Positions 1-13,317 of a stretch of 64,000 nucleotides of DNA are shown in pieces (the first letter of the stretch is position 1; each line of letters opens with the position of its first letter). The stretch lies in contig CAWESA010000008.1 of NCBI GenBank assembly GCA_963811605.1, positions 372,001-436,000 on the forward strand, given 5' to 3'. Made by a program: the position numbers and the translations under genes. The notes below the pieces were generated by a model. That model had not been told where the DNA came from, ran no database searches, and saw only the letters and a list, made by a program, of their open reading frames with translations. The DNA is from CAVQLX01 sp963811605 (GTDB taxonomy: Bacteria; Desulfobacterota; Binatia; DP-6).

Positions 1-2040
1 ACCTCGCCGTCCTCGAGACCGTGCACGCGCCGGTAGCGCTCGGGCCGCACGCGCTGGAAGTGCCGTCGCACTTCCGGGACGAGCTGGGCGTGGCGCGCGA
101 GCGCCGCGTCGAAGAAGAGGCCGGAGTCGCCGGGCAGCTCCACCTCGCGCAACGTGCACCACGCCGGACGGTAATCGTCGATCAGGTGGTCCCACTCGTC
201 GTAGACGAACGCCACGGAGTCGGCGGCCCGGGGACGAGGGGTGGCGCGCAGGGGCTCGCGCGCCGGGGTGCCGTCGGCGGGCGGGGCATCGGATGCGACG
301 AGGCGTTTCCCGATGAGCTGGGTCACGTAGAGCCCCGCCTGGGCCAGCAGATCGCCGTGGGCCTGCCCGAGCGCCTGCGCCCCGAGACTCTCGATCAGGC
401 GGCGCAGCGCCTCGGCATCGAGGGGAGCCCCGGCGCCGCCGGCGTCGTCCAGATGCTCGTCCACCAGCAGGGTGAGGGCGTCCTCGAGGGCGGGGGGCAG
501 GGGCGCGCCGTCGGCGTCCGCGGCCACGAGCGCCGGGCCTGGCTCGTCGCCGCTCGCCGGCGCATCTCCGGGACCCGCGTCGAGCAGGACGGTGATCAGA
601 TCGGGCAGGACGCCGAGTCCCTCGTCGCCGTTCGCGGCGTCGGGAAAGAGCGCCGCGAGACGCTCGGCGACGCGGAGCGCATCGCTCGCGCTCGCCCCCG
701 GCGCCGCCAGCGGTCGCAGGCTCGGGAGCACGATGCGACCCAGCGCCGCCAGCCACGCCGGCAGGCCGCCAGCCGCCGCGCCGGCCGGAGACAGCGCCAG
801 CGCGTAGAGCGCCTCGAAGGGGTCGAGCGCGACGACGCCGTCGCGTCCGAGCGTCTCTCCGGCGGCCCACGCCAGCTCCGTGCCGATGCCGGGATAGGCG
901 GCGGCGAGCCGGGCGGCGACGCGGACGCCGTCGGCGAGCAGGAAGAGCGGCTCGAGGGAGGCCGGCCGTCCCGGCGCTCGCAGCGTGCCGGCTCCGGCCG
1001 GCAGCGCGTCGTAGGTGCCTTCCACGCGACGACCGGCGAGCAGCGCCGCCGCCAGCTTGTAGAGGCGCGCGTTGTCCTCGACGGCGTCGCAGCGGTCGAC
1101 CACGGGCGGGAGCGCGACCATGCCGCTCAGCGGCGAGTCCTCGAGCGGGGGGCGCAGGCGGAACGGTCCCACCGCGCGCGGCGCCGCCGGTGCGCCGGAG
1201 AGCATGTGCATCAGGCGGCGCAGCTCGCCCTGCATCTCCTCCAGCGCCACGCTCGTCGGCGACGATGCCAGCACGCGCTGGCCGGTGCGCGACGCGAGCG
1301 CGAAGAACGCGATCCCGGCTGCCGGATGGCGCGCCGCGACGCCGAGCCCGTGCGCCGCCCACGCGTCCACGCGCATGGCGTCGCGCTCGTCGTACAGTTG
1401 CGGCAGGCTGCGCAGCAGCGCCGGCACGCCGGCCGGGAAGGCGGCGGCGACGCGGGCGATCAGCCGGATGGCATCCGGACACACGGCGTCGGGCACCGCT
1501 GTGAGGAGCGCGCCGAGGAGCGGGGTGATCTCGAGCAGCGCCGGCGCGGAGCCGTCCGCCGCGGCGCACCGCCACGCCTCGAGGAGCGGGGCGCGCGCCG
1601 GCTCGGCGATGCGCCCGAGCGCTCCGGGAAGCTCGCGGTAGGCGGCCAGCGCCAGCGGGGGCGGCAGCGCCAGCGCGGCCGCCAGCCAGGCGGCGCGGAG
1701 CTGGCCGTCCCACGCGGCGACCGCGGCCGGCAGTGCGCGCAGGAACTCACCCTCGTCCAGCACGCTGCCGCAGCGGAGCGCGAGGCGAACCCAGGCCGCC
1801 AGCTCGTCCGCGGTCAATACCGGAAGCACCCGTGGCGCGCCGGCGTACAGCTCCTGGGCGAGCCGCTCGCCGCGCCACCCGGCGGCGTCCCGCAGCGCGA
1901 GCCCGGCGTCCGCGAGGGCATCGATGCGCGCGGGATCGACCTGCCCCACGGCCGGAGCCGTATGCCCCTCGAACCGGCGCGCGAGGCTGGTCGAGACCGC
2001 CGCGATGCGCGCGGCGGCGGCGCGCCACCGGGCGCGCGCG

Positions 2041-2069
<29 letters not shown>
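1..2069 (-). CDS. NorD/CbbO-type VWA protein, C-terminus outside window
   Basis: Open on the minus strand from an ATG at 2067-2069 to the window edge, about 689 residues, starting MTSPPPSSADARARWR. The last visible part reads FVYDEWDHLIDDYRPAWC, then an arginine-rich stretch HFQRVRPERYRR followed by an acidic GLEDGE. This order (YDEWD, YRPxWC, then ERxRR and EDG) is typical of NorD and CbbO just before their C-terminal von Willebrand A domain, which lies beyond position 1. These proteins work with a MoxR ATPase to activate a metalloenzyme (nitric oxide reductase or Rubisco). The start overlaps the end of the upstream ATPase gene by 29 bases, so the pair is probably translationally coupled. 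The N-terminal half is alanine-rich and poorly conserved. Which enzyme is served cannot be told, because the rest of the operon is off the window. Confidence 0.8.
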
Positions 2070-2847
<778 letters not shown>

Positions 2848-3058
2848 GCGGCGGGGAGTCTAGGGGCGCCCCCGCGACGACGCAAACTCGACACCCCGTG
2901 CGAGCGCGCTCGTCGGTGACCGGCAACGAGGCGCTGCGGGGGCATCGGCGTGTTGCTGAAGTCGCCCGCGCGTCACCGGTGCGTTCGCAGCTCTTTCATG
3001 GACTTGCGAAGACGTCGCCGCGCGCGCGCACCGTCACCGAGCGGGACTCGGTCTTGCT

Positions 3059-3078
3059 CTAGCAGCCCGTGGTGAAAG
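3059..3078 (+). repeat. left terminal inverted repeat of the IS
   Basis: Reads CTAGCAGCCCGTGGTGAAAG; its reverse complement is at 4549-4568 without mismatch over 20 bases. Together the two ends define the element. Confidence 0.88.
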
Positions 3079-3128
3079 TCGCCATGCGCACCGTGCCGCC
3101 CGGCCGCCGATATGATAGACGGACGCGC

Positions 3129-4568
3129 ATGGCGATGGGGCGGTGGGGGGCGGAGCAGGCGCCACTGTTCGTGACACACCAGCAGTTGCGCGCGGTCGGC
3201 GGGCACCCGTTCTACGAAGCGCTGGAGCGGGTGCTGCGCGCGGCGGGGTTCGACGCCTTCGTCGAAGCGCGGTGCGCGCCGTTCTACGCGGCGACGATGG
3301 GCCGGCCGAGCGTGGCCCCGGGCGTGTACTTCCGCTGCTTGCTGGTCGGCTACTTCGAAGGGCTCGACAGCGAGCGCGGGATTGCGTGGCGGGTGGCGGA
3401 CGCCCTCAGCCTGCGGCGGTTTCTCGGGCTGGCGCTGGACACGCCGCCGCCGGACCACTCGACGCTGTCGCGCACGCGGCGGCGGCTCGCTCTCGAGACC
3501 CACGGGCAGGTGTTCACCTGGGTGCTGGGGGTGCTGGCGACCGCGGGGCTGGTCAAGGGGCAGACCGTCGGCGTGGACGCGACGACGCTGGAGGCGAACG
3601 CGGCGTTGCGGTCGATCGTGCGGCGCGAGGATGGCCAGAGCTACGAGGCGTTTCTGACGGAGCTGGCGCACGCCTCGGGCATCGAGACGCCGACGCGCGC
3701 CCAGCTGGCGCGGCTGGATCGGCGGCGGCGCAAGAAGGGTGCGAATGGGGAGTGGGTGAATCCGCACGAGCCCGACGCCCAGATCACGAAGATGAAGGAT
3801 GGGCGCACGCACTTGGCGCACAAGCAGGAGCAGGCCGTCGACCTCGACACGGGGGCGGTGCTCGCGGTCACGCTCACGGGCGGGGCCGCAGGCGACACGA
3901 CGACGCTGCCGACGACGCTCGCCGCCACCACGGCGAACCTCGCCACGGTCCGCGGGGCCGCGGCGGACACTGCGACCGCCGCGCGCCTGGCCCCGCGCCT
4001 CGCGGGCGTCGTGGCCGACAAGGGGTACCACAGCAACGCGGTGCTGGTGGCGCTGACCGCCGCGGGGCACCGCAGCTACATTGCGGAGCCCGACCGTGGG
4101 CGCCGCGACTGGACGGACAAAGCGACCGAACGGGACGCCGTGTACGCCAACCGCCGTCGCATCCGTGGGCGCCGTGGCAAGGCACTGCTCCGGTCGCGTG
4201 GGGAGTTGCTCGAACGGCCCTTCGCGCACGCGCTTGAGACCGGGGCGATGCGGCGGACGCACCTGCGCCGGCATGAGAACATCCTCAAGCGGCTCTTGGT
4301 GCACGTCAGCGGGCTCAACTTGGGCCTGCTGATGCGGACGCGCTTCGGCGTGGGCACGCCGCGGGGCCTGCAGGGGCGGGCGGACCTGCTCACCCGCTTG
4401 GTCGAGCTCCTGCAGCGGCTGTGGGCGGTCATCGTCGCGCGCTGCGACCGCCGCGACCGGCGCGGGCTCGCCCTCGGGGTACGGCTGGCGCTCCGCCGTG
4501 GTGGGCGCGAGTCGGCGGCCGGCGGTGCGGCGCCCGTCGCCATCGCGGCTTTCACCACGGGCTGCTAG
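3129..4568 (+). CDS. DDE transposase, IS1182/IS5-like
   Basis: 479 residues from the ATG at 3129; the frame is open back to a GTG at 3069 but that lies inside the inverted repeat, and an ATG at 3084 is a further alternative. The protein has the family signature GHPFYEAL, GVYFRCLLVGYFEG, then the catalytic triad: D150 in VDATTLEANA, D297 in ADKGYHS and E362 in LLERPFAHALETG. Conserved blocks KMKDGRTHLAHK, VYANRRRIRGRRGK and NLGLLMR complete the match to DDE transposases usually labelled IS5 or IS1182. It catalyses cut-and-paste movement of the element. The gene looks intact. Its TAG stop lies in the right terminal repeat and overlaps, on the other strand, the TAG stop of the GNAT-DUF393 gene, both using one CTAG. 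Confidence 0.9.
   Translation: MAMGRWGAEQAPLFVTHQQLRAVGGHPFYEALERVLRAAGFDAFVEARCAPFYAATMGRPSVAPGVYFRCLLVGYFEGLDSERGIAWRVADALSLRRFLGLALDTPPPDHSTLSRTRRRLALETHGQVFTWVLGVLATAGLVKGQTVGVDATTLEANAALRSIVRREDGQSYEAFLTELAHASGIETPTRAQLARLDRRRRKKGANGEWVNPHEPDAQITKMKDGRTHLAHKQEQAVDLDTGAVLAVTLTGGAAGDTTTLPTTLAATTANLATVRGAAADTATAARLAPRLAGVVADKGYHSNAVLVALTAAGHRSYIAEPDRGRRDWTDKATERDAVYANRRRIRGRRGKALLRSRGELLERPFAHALETGAMRRTHLRRHENILKRLLVHVSGLNLGLLMRTRFGVGTPRGLQGRADLLTRLVELLQRLWAVIVARCDRRDRRGLALGVRLALRRGGRESAAGGAAPVAIAAFTTGC
4549..4568 (-). repeat. right terminal inverted repeat of the IS
   Basis: Exact reverse complement of 3059-3078. Its outer CTAG (4565-4568) supplies stop codons to both the transposase (plus strand) and the convergent minus-strand gene. 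Confidence 0.88.
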
Positions 4569-5521
4569 GGCAGGAAGCGCTGCCGCTGCGCCGCCGGCGG
4601 CAGCGCACAGGCGCCGCCGTCCACGCCGAAGAGGTGGCGTCGGCGCGCGAAGGCGTCGTAGGCGGCGTCGGTGAGCGACCGCGGCAGCCATCCGAGCGCG
4701 GCCACCGCGTACCAGGGGCCGCCGAGCAGCCGGCAGATGCGGAAGACCGCCTCGGAGCGCCGCGACACCTCCTCCGACGGGCCCGAGCGGTCGACGTAGA
4801 TGATGCCGTCGAGATCGACGGGGAGGTCGCGATGCCGTCGGCGCAGCTCGGCGGCGGTGGCGCCTTGCAGCGGGGCGAAGCGGAGCAGGCCATCGCGGTC
4901 GGCCGACAGCAGCCAGCGTACGGTCCGGCTGCACACGCCGCATTCACCGTCGTAGAGCACCAGATGCAGGGGCGCCGCGTCCGCGACCGGCTCGAGCGAG
5001 CGGCGCATGACCACGCGCTGCTCCATCGCGATGCCCAGCCGCGCCTCGCGCGCTTGGACCTCGCGCAGGGCGGGCGACAGCTCCGCCGGCGGGACGACGC
5101 GGAAGCCCCGGTGCGCGTAGAACGGCCCGTTCCACGGCACGTCGCGAAAGGTCGACAGCGACAGCGTCAAGAATCCCTGGCTCGCCGCCCAGTCGCAGAC
5201 GGTCGTGACGAGGCGCGTGCCGACGCCCTGCCGCCCGGCGCGCGGCACGACGTCGAGCTCCTCGAGATGCGCGCCGCCGTCGGCGCCGTCGAGCACGCTC
5301 GCCACGGCGAAGCCGACCGGCTGCCCGTCGTCGTCCACCGCCACCCACACCCGCCCCGCTCGCTGATGCATCGCCAGCTCGGGCAGCGACAGGCTGTGGT
5401 CCAGGAGGTGATCGAGGAGGCCGAGCCCCCGGAAGCGTTCGCCGGCCTCGCGCTCCACGCGCTGGAGCTCGGGCAGCTCGTCCGGACGTGCGGGGCGGAT
5501 GCGCACCTCACCGGCTCTCAC
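4565..5521 (-). CDS. GNAT acetyltransferase fused to DUF393 thiol-oxidoreductase-like domain
   Basis: 318 residues from a GTG at 5521 (VRAGEVRIRPARP). Residues about 5-150 form a GNAT fold with ELDVVPRAGRQGVGTRLV as the acetyl-CoA loop and the FYAHRGFRVV motif near its end. Residues about 185-318 are a DUF393/DCC domain beginning HLVLYDGECGVCSRTVRWL with the CGVC pair at C194-C197, which resembles a thioredoxin-like redox site. Stand-alone DUF393 proteins are about 120-150 residues and normally end near a RxRFL sequence, as here (RQRFLP), so the C-terminus is natural despite the IS abutting its stop codon. Substrates of either domain are unknown. It is divergent from the DUF2236 gene with a 78-base gap. 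Confidence 0.82.
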   Translation of the reverse strand: MRAGEVRIRPARPDELPELQRVEREAGERFRGLGLLDHLLDHSLSLPELAMHQRAGRVWVAVDDDGQPVGFAVASVLDGADGGAHLEELDVVPRAGRQGVGTRLVTTVCDWAASQGFLTLSLSTFRDVPWNGPFYAHRGFRVVPPAELSPALREVQAREARLGIAMEQRVVMRRSLEPVADAAPLHLVLYDGECGVCSRTVRWLLSADRDGLLRFAPLQGATAAELRRRHRDLPVDLDGIIYVDRSGPSEEVSRRSEAVFRICRLLGGPWYAVAALGWLPRSLTDAAYDAFARRRHLFGVDGGACALPPAAQRQRFLP

Positions 5522-5599
5522 CCTGCCAGGGGTAGCGCACGCCTCGTCCCGGCGCCACCCGTCTTGCGCGCACCGCCGCCGTCCGGGCACGCTGGTCGC

Positions 5600-6508
5600 G
5601 TGACGACCGTGGCGGCCGCCGACCTCGAGCGCGCTCTCGGGCGGCTCGCGGCGAGCGTGAGCGATCCACGGGCCGGCGTGTTCGGGCCGGCGTCCCGTGT
5701 CTGGACGCTCAACCGCGAGGCGGTGATCTTCCTGGGGGGCGGGCGGGCGGCGCTGCTCCAGCTCGCGCATCCCGCCGTCGCGCAGGCGATCGCCGAGCAC
5801 TCGCGCACCCGGGAGGACATGCTGGGGCGGTTCCTGCGCACCTTCGAGCACGTCTTCGCCATGGTCTACGGCGATCTCGGGTCCGCGCTCGCGACGGCCC
5901 GGCGGCTGCACGCGATGCACCGTCGCGTGGTGGGCGACGGCTACGCCGCCAACCGGCCGGAAGCGCTCCTGTGGGTGCACGCGACGCTGTGGGAGACGTC
6001 GATGCAGGTCTACGAGCTGATCATGGGTGCGCGGTCGCGGGCGGAGAAGGACGCCTACTGGATCGAGACGAGACGCTTCGCCGCGCTGTTCGGGATTCCC
6101 GACACGCTGCTGCCGTCGGACTGGCGGGGCTTCGAGGAGTACTGGCGCGGGATGCTGGCCTCCGACGCGATCCGCGTCTCGCCCGCCGGCCGCGAGCTGG
6201 GCGACTTCCTGCTGCGGGCGCCGGCGTGGTGGCTCGGGCCAGCCTGGGAGTGGCTGCGCCTCATGACGGCGAGGCTGCTGCCACCCAGGCTGCGTGACGA
6301 CTTCGGGCTGCCGTTCGGGCCGCTCGAGTCGGCCACGGCCGAGGCTTCGCTGGTCGCGCTGCGCGCGACCTGGTGGTTGCTGCCGGGCGCCATTCGCTGG
6401 CTGCCCGCGTATCGCGACGCCGTGCGCCGGGTCGACGGGACGCCCGGGCCCGACCCCGTCGGCGTCCTCGTCGACCAGCTGGCGCTGCTCGCCCGCGCGC
6501 TGCGCTGA
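5600..6508 (+). CDS. DUF2236 (MpaB-like) oxygenase family protein
   Basis: 302 residues from a GTG at 5600, chosen because the family homology begins soon after (GPASRVWTLNREAVIFLGGG). The signatures QLAHPAVAQAIAEHS, RTFEHVFAMVYGD, and LLWVHATLWETSMQVYE match DUF2236 proteins, a haem-binding group related to fungal MpaB and rubber oxygenase Lcp; the H in AHP and the HS, VHATL and W residues are the conserved positions. Cytosolic or membrane-associated oxidase activity is expected from the family, but the substrate cannot be read from sequence. It ends three bases before the convergent propeller/cytochrome gene. Confidence 0.85.
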   Translation: MTTVAAADLERALGRLAASVSDPRAGVFGPASRVWTLNREAVIFLGGGRAALLQLAHPAVAQAIAEHSRTREDMLGRFLRTFEHVFAMVYGDLGSALATARRLHAMHRRVVGDGYAANRPEALLWVHATLWETSMQVYELIMGARSRAEKDAYWIETRRFAALFGIPDTLLPSDWRGFEEYWRGMLASDAIRVSPAGRELGDFLLRAPAWWLGPAWEWLRLMTARLLPPRLRDDFGLPFGPLESATAEASLVALRATWWLLPGAIRWLPAYRDAVRRVDGTPGPDPVGVLVDQLALLARALR

Positions 6509-6511
6509 CCG

Positions 6512-9500
6512 CTACTCCTCGCCCGGCGGGAGGAAGGCGCCGCTCGGCGATCCCGGTGACGATGGACAGGCGCCCGGCGCCGGTGTCTTGGGCTGCGCGA
6601 CGAACTTGCCGGGACGATCGTTGCGGGCGGTCGACGGGGGATTGCCGCTCGCCTTGGCGGGGGCGTCGCTGCACCAGGACGTCGCGCCCGAGGCGATCCT
6701 CACCGCCAGCCGACCCTGCGCCATCTCGTCGAGGCTGTAGGCCGAGCCGCCTTTGACCCTGATCGAGTCGGCCTTGATGGTCACGGATTTGATGACCGGG
6801 TCGCCGACGTCCTTGCCGCGGTAGCGGTACCCCTTGGGCACGCTGGTCGAGCCGAGCAGCGTCCAGCCCGGCGCGGCCAGCACGTGGACGTCGAGGTCGC
6901 CGGTCAGCCCGGCGGAGTTGTAGACCCGCAGCGTCGCCCCGGCGGTGCGCGGATCCGCTGGACCGCCCGGCGTCGGCACGACGATCCGGTTCGCCACCGG
7001 GTCCTTCTTGGTGGAGGACTTGAACGAGACCTTGCCCGTTCCCGACGGCTCGAGGGTGTCGCTCAGCTTGAGCGACGTCGCCTGGATCAGGCTGATCGCG
7101 GGGAGCGTCGTCGTGGTCGTGGTGGAGCCCGGCGAGGTGGTGGTCGTCGTCGTGCCGCCGCTCGGGATGCTCGACGGATCGGCCGGATCGCTGCCCGCGT
7201 CGAGCTCGTCGCGATCGAAGAAGCCGTCCTCGTCGCGGTCGACGCCGACGCGCATGCCGCTGCCGGGCGGCACGCACGTGTAGGTCAGCTCCTGGCCGGC
7301 GGTGCCGGCGATTGCGCGCATCTGCGCGTCGCTGAGCAGCGCCTCGCCGGCGCGATCGGTGCGGAACTGGCCGGACACGAGCCGCAGCGCCCCGCGCTGC
7401 TGGCCGGTGATGGTGCCCTTCACCACGAGGTCGCACTCGTTGGCCGCCGCACGGGCGATGAGGAGATCGATGCGCGGTCCGACGGTGGCCCCGTTGGCGC
7501 TGGTGAGCGTCGTCTGCTGGCCCACGATCGGTGCCAGGTTCGAGTCGAAGGCGAGCATGAACGCCTCCACCTGCCTGCGCTGCGGATCGCCCGCGGTGCC
7601 GTTCGCGAACCCGCCCGGGTTGCTGATCGGGAAGCCGCCCGGGTTGTTCTGGTTGAACACGATCGTGTTGTGGAAGCGGAACACCGTGTCGACGCTGCCG
7701 TCGTGCAGGAAGCCGAAGCCGCGCACCTGCGGGCCCTTGTTCCCGTTGTCCCCGGCATTGAGGAACGCGATGCGCGGCATGCCGAACATGCCGACCTTCT
7801 GGTAGAGGTTGCGCAGGTGGGGGATCTTGAGCAGCTGGGGCTCGAACTCGAAGCTCGAGAAGCCGTCTGATCCGAAGAAGCCGGCCGCCGGGTTCAGGTC
7901 GTGGCACCCGTCGCAGTTCTGGAACACGTCCGACGGCTGCGCGGCGAAGAACTTGTCGTGTCCCGCCTGCTGGTCGGGGGTGAGCGAGTCTGTCGAGGTT
8001 GCGGATCGGGTTGGGCGGGTAGGTCACCTGCAGGATGAAGTCGGTGAAGCGCTGCATGTCGGGATCGCTGATCGGCCCGCTGCGCCCGAGCAGGCCCGCG
8101 AAGGCGACGATGAACTTCTTGAACGCCTGGTCCTCGGCCAGGGGATCGCCGCCCGGGTCGTTGCCGCCCGTGCGATCCCCGCGCCAGTGCATCGGCCCGT
8201 GATTCGCCATGCCGCGCAGGCTCTGCGTCGTCATCGGGCCCTTCAGCGGGTGATGATCGGGAAACGAGATGCCGAGCGGGTCGTTCACCCGGAACGGGTT
8301 CGGGTTGTTGAGGACGGGGTCGTCGGGGTTGCCGAGGTCCCAGGCGAGGCTGTCGAAGTCGCCGAAGATGTGGCACGAGGCGCACGACGCCTCGCCGTTG
8401 CTCGACGTCAGCACCGCGTCGTACAGCACCGGCCGCCCGGTCTTCACGCTCGCCGGCTCCGGGTTGTAGACCGGCAGGTGGGCGATCTCGGCCGCCGTCG
8501 CCGTGTTGACCACGCTGACGCTGTTGTCGAAGCGGGTGAACACGTAGAGCCGGCTGCGCGCCTCGTCGAGCACCAGCCCGCTCGGGCCGCCGCCGCTCAC
8601 CGCGATGTGATTCGCCGCCGTCGGCGTGAAGGTGTCGGCCTCGAGCTGCGCGGTGTTGAACACGCCGACCGCCGCCGAGCCGAAGGCGGCCACGTAGAGC
8701 GTCTGGCCGTTGCCGGTCACCGCCATGCCGGTCGGGGTCGCCAGGCTCTTCGCCTTGTCAGTGGCGGGAGTGGGGACCACCCCGTAGTTGAGGTGCTTGT
8801 TCAGGTGGCGCGGCAGCACGCTGCTGCCGTCCAGCACCGTGATGCGGGCCTCGTGCAGGTGGCCGCGCACGGTGGTGCTGCCGAAGAAGGTGCCCGGGCC
8901 CTCGAAGCGGACCTCGTTGTGGGCGTCGGTGTTGGAGACGTAGACCTTCCCGCTCACCGGGTTGGCCACCATGTTGAAGAGCACGGTGCCGACGTGGGCG
9001 AAGCTGGCGGTCTGGGATGGCGTGCCGGCGTTGGCGTTGATGGCGAAGACGTCGAGGTCGGGAAGGGAGAAGCGCACGGCGTTGTTCCAGTTGCGGCCGA
9101 GCTCGTCCTGCCACTGGTTGACCGTGTTGTTGAACTTGACGATCAGGCCGACCTCGGGCTGGGCGGTGCCCTGGAAGTTGATGTTGGGCGCCGGCAGGCC
9201 GCCCGGGTAGCTGGTGCCTCCGATCGTACAGGCGGCCGCGCCGGCGCCGCCGTCGCAGATGACGCCCTCGGAGAGCGCGGTGGTCTGGTTGCCGGACTGG
9301 AAGACGGCGGCATAGACGGTGCCGCCGCCGGGGGCGACGGCCAGGGCGCGCGGCGTGTCGCCGAACAGCTCGACGGTGGTGAGCGGCGTGCCGCCGAGCG
9401 ACGCGCCGAGGTTGGTGGCGTCGAACACCTGCACCAGCGCCCGGTCCTCGCCGGGGGTGGTGAGGTTGGCGGGCACGGGGCAGTTCTGCCCGCGCCGCGC

Positions 9501-9895
9501 CGTGGTGATGAAGGCGCGGGTGCCGCCCGGCCCGGCGAACACGATGTCGCGCGGCTCGTCGCAGAGCAGCAGCGTGCGCGTCACGCGCGGCGGCGTCGTG
9601 CCGACGTCGACGATGGAGACCGAGTCGGACAGGTGGTTGACCACCCAGACCTCGGTGTCGGAGCGGGCGGCGACCGCGATCGGCTCGAGCCCGACCGGCA
9701 CCGAGCCGGTGTGGGTGAGGCCCGCGCCGGAGACGCCGAAGATCTCGAGGCGATCGTCGGGCGTGTTGAGGGCGAACAGGCGCGTGCCGTCCGGCGACAG
9801 GGCGAGCGGGCGCACCTGCCCGGTCTCGAACGTGGTGAACGCCGCCGCCCGGCAGGCGACCAAGAGGGCCGCCATGGTCAGGATCCGTCCGCGCA

Positions 9896-9899
<4 letters not shown>
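6512..9899 (-). pseudogene. beta-propeller/diheme cytochrome protein, downstream copy, one frameshift
   Basis: Second of two tandem paralogues. The ATG at 9897-9899 overlaps the stop of the upstream copy (ATGA), and a signal peptide (MMRGRILTMAALLVACRAAA) follows. The frame is broken once near 7988-7996; removing one base restores 1128 residues. The N-terminal half is a YVTN-type seven-bladed propeller. A first haem-binding CASCH lies at residue about 506, then KGPMTTQSLRG and HWRGDRTGG, a second haem site NCDGCH (7901-7915), and LHDGSVDT, as in MauG/CcpA diheme enzymes. A threonine-rich linker and a roughly 170-residue C-terminal domain follow. Periplasmic or surface electron-transfer or peroxidase-like function is inferred. 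The break may be a sequencing error or a true disruption. Confidence 0.75.
8007..9842. repeat. direct repeat shared with 11297-13121
   Basis: Nearly identical DNA to 11297-13121, in the same orientation about 3.28 kb apart. By eye 8297-9206 and 9268-9842 match with at most isolated differences, interrupted by a 61-base divergent island (9207-9267 against 12486-12546) and a shorter one near 8240-8295. The sequences outside, encoding the C-terminal halves, are clearly diverged, which points to gene conversion rather than a recent whole-gene duplication. Confidence 0.85.
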
Positions 9900-13211
<3,312 letters not shown>

Positions 13212-13217
13212 GGTGTT

Positions 13218-13224
13218 CCCCCCT
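13218..13224 (-). promoter_or_regulatory. ribosome binding site of the upstream propeller gene
   Basis: AGGGGGG on the minus strand, six bases before the ATG at 13211. It fixes this start over an in-frame ATG further upstream at 13253. Confidence 0.6.
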
Positions 13225-13263
13225 CGCTGAGTGCCTGGAAGGGGGGCTACCACAGGACGCGGA

Positions 13264-13290
13264 GGCTCCGAAACCCCATTTTACGGAGCC
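13264..13290 (-). terminator. hairpin after the luciferase-like gene
   Basis: Inverted repeat GGCTCCG (13264-13270) and CGGAGCC (13284-13290) with a 13-base AT-rich loop, about 30 bases past the stop of the LLM gene on the minus strand. There is no clear T-run, so it is terminator-like only. Confidence 0.45.
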
Positions 13291-13317
13291 GGTGCTGCGG
13301 CTGCCCCAACGGCGCGG

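Larger units (their letters stand above)
3059..4568. mobile_element. IS1182/IS5-type insertion sequence, complete
   Basis: About 1.5 kb bounded by 20-base perfect inverted repeats at 3059-3078 and 4549-4568, both beginning CTAGCAGCCCGTGG when read inwards, with weaker matching for about ten more bases. The outermost CTAG at each end is a palindrome and may be a duplicated target rather than part of the element; the body would then be 3063-4564. It carries a single intact transposase gene. The insertion point coincides with the stop codon of the neighbouring minus-strand gene, so no gene appears interrupted. Confidence 0.85.
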
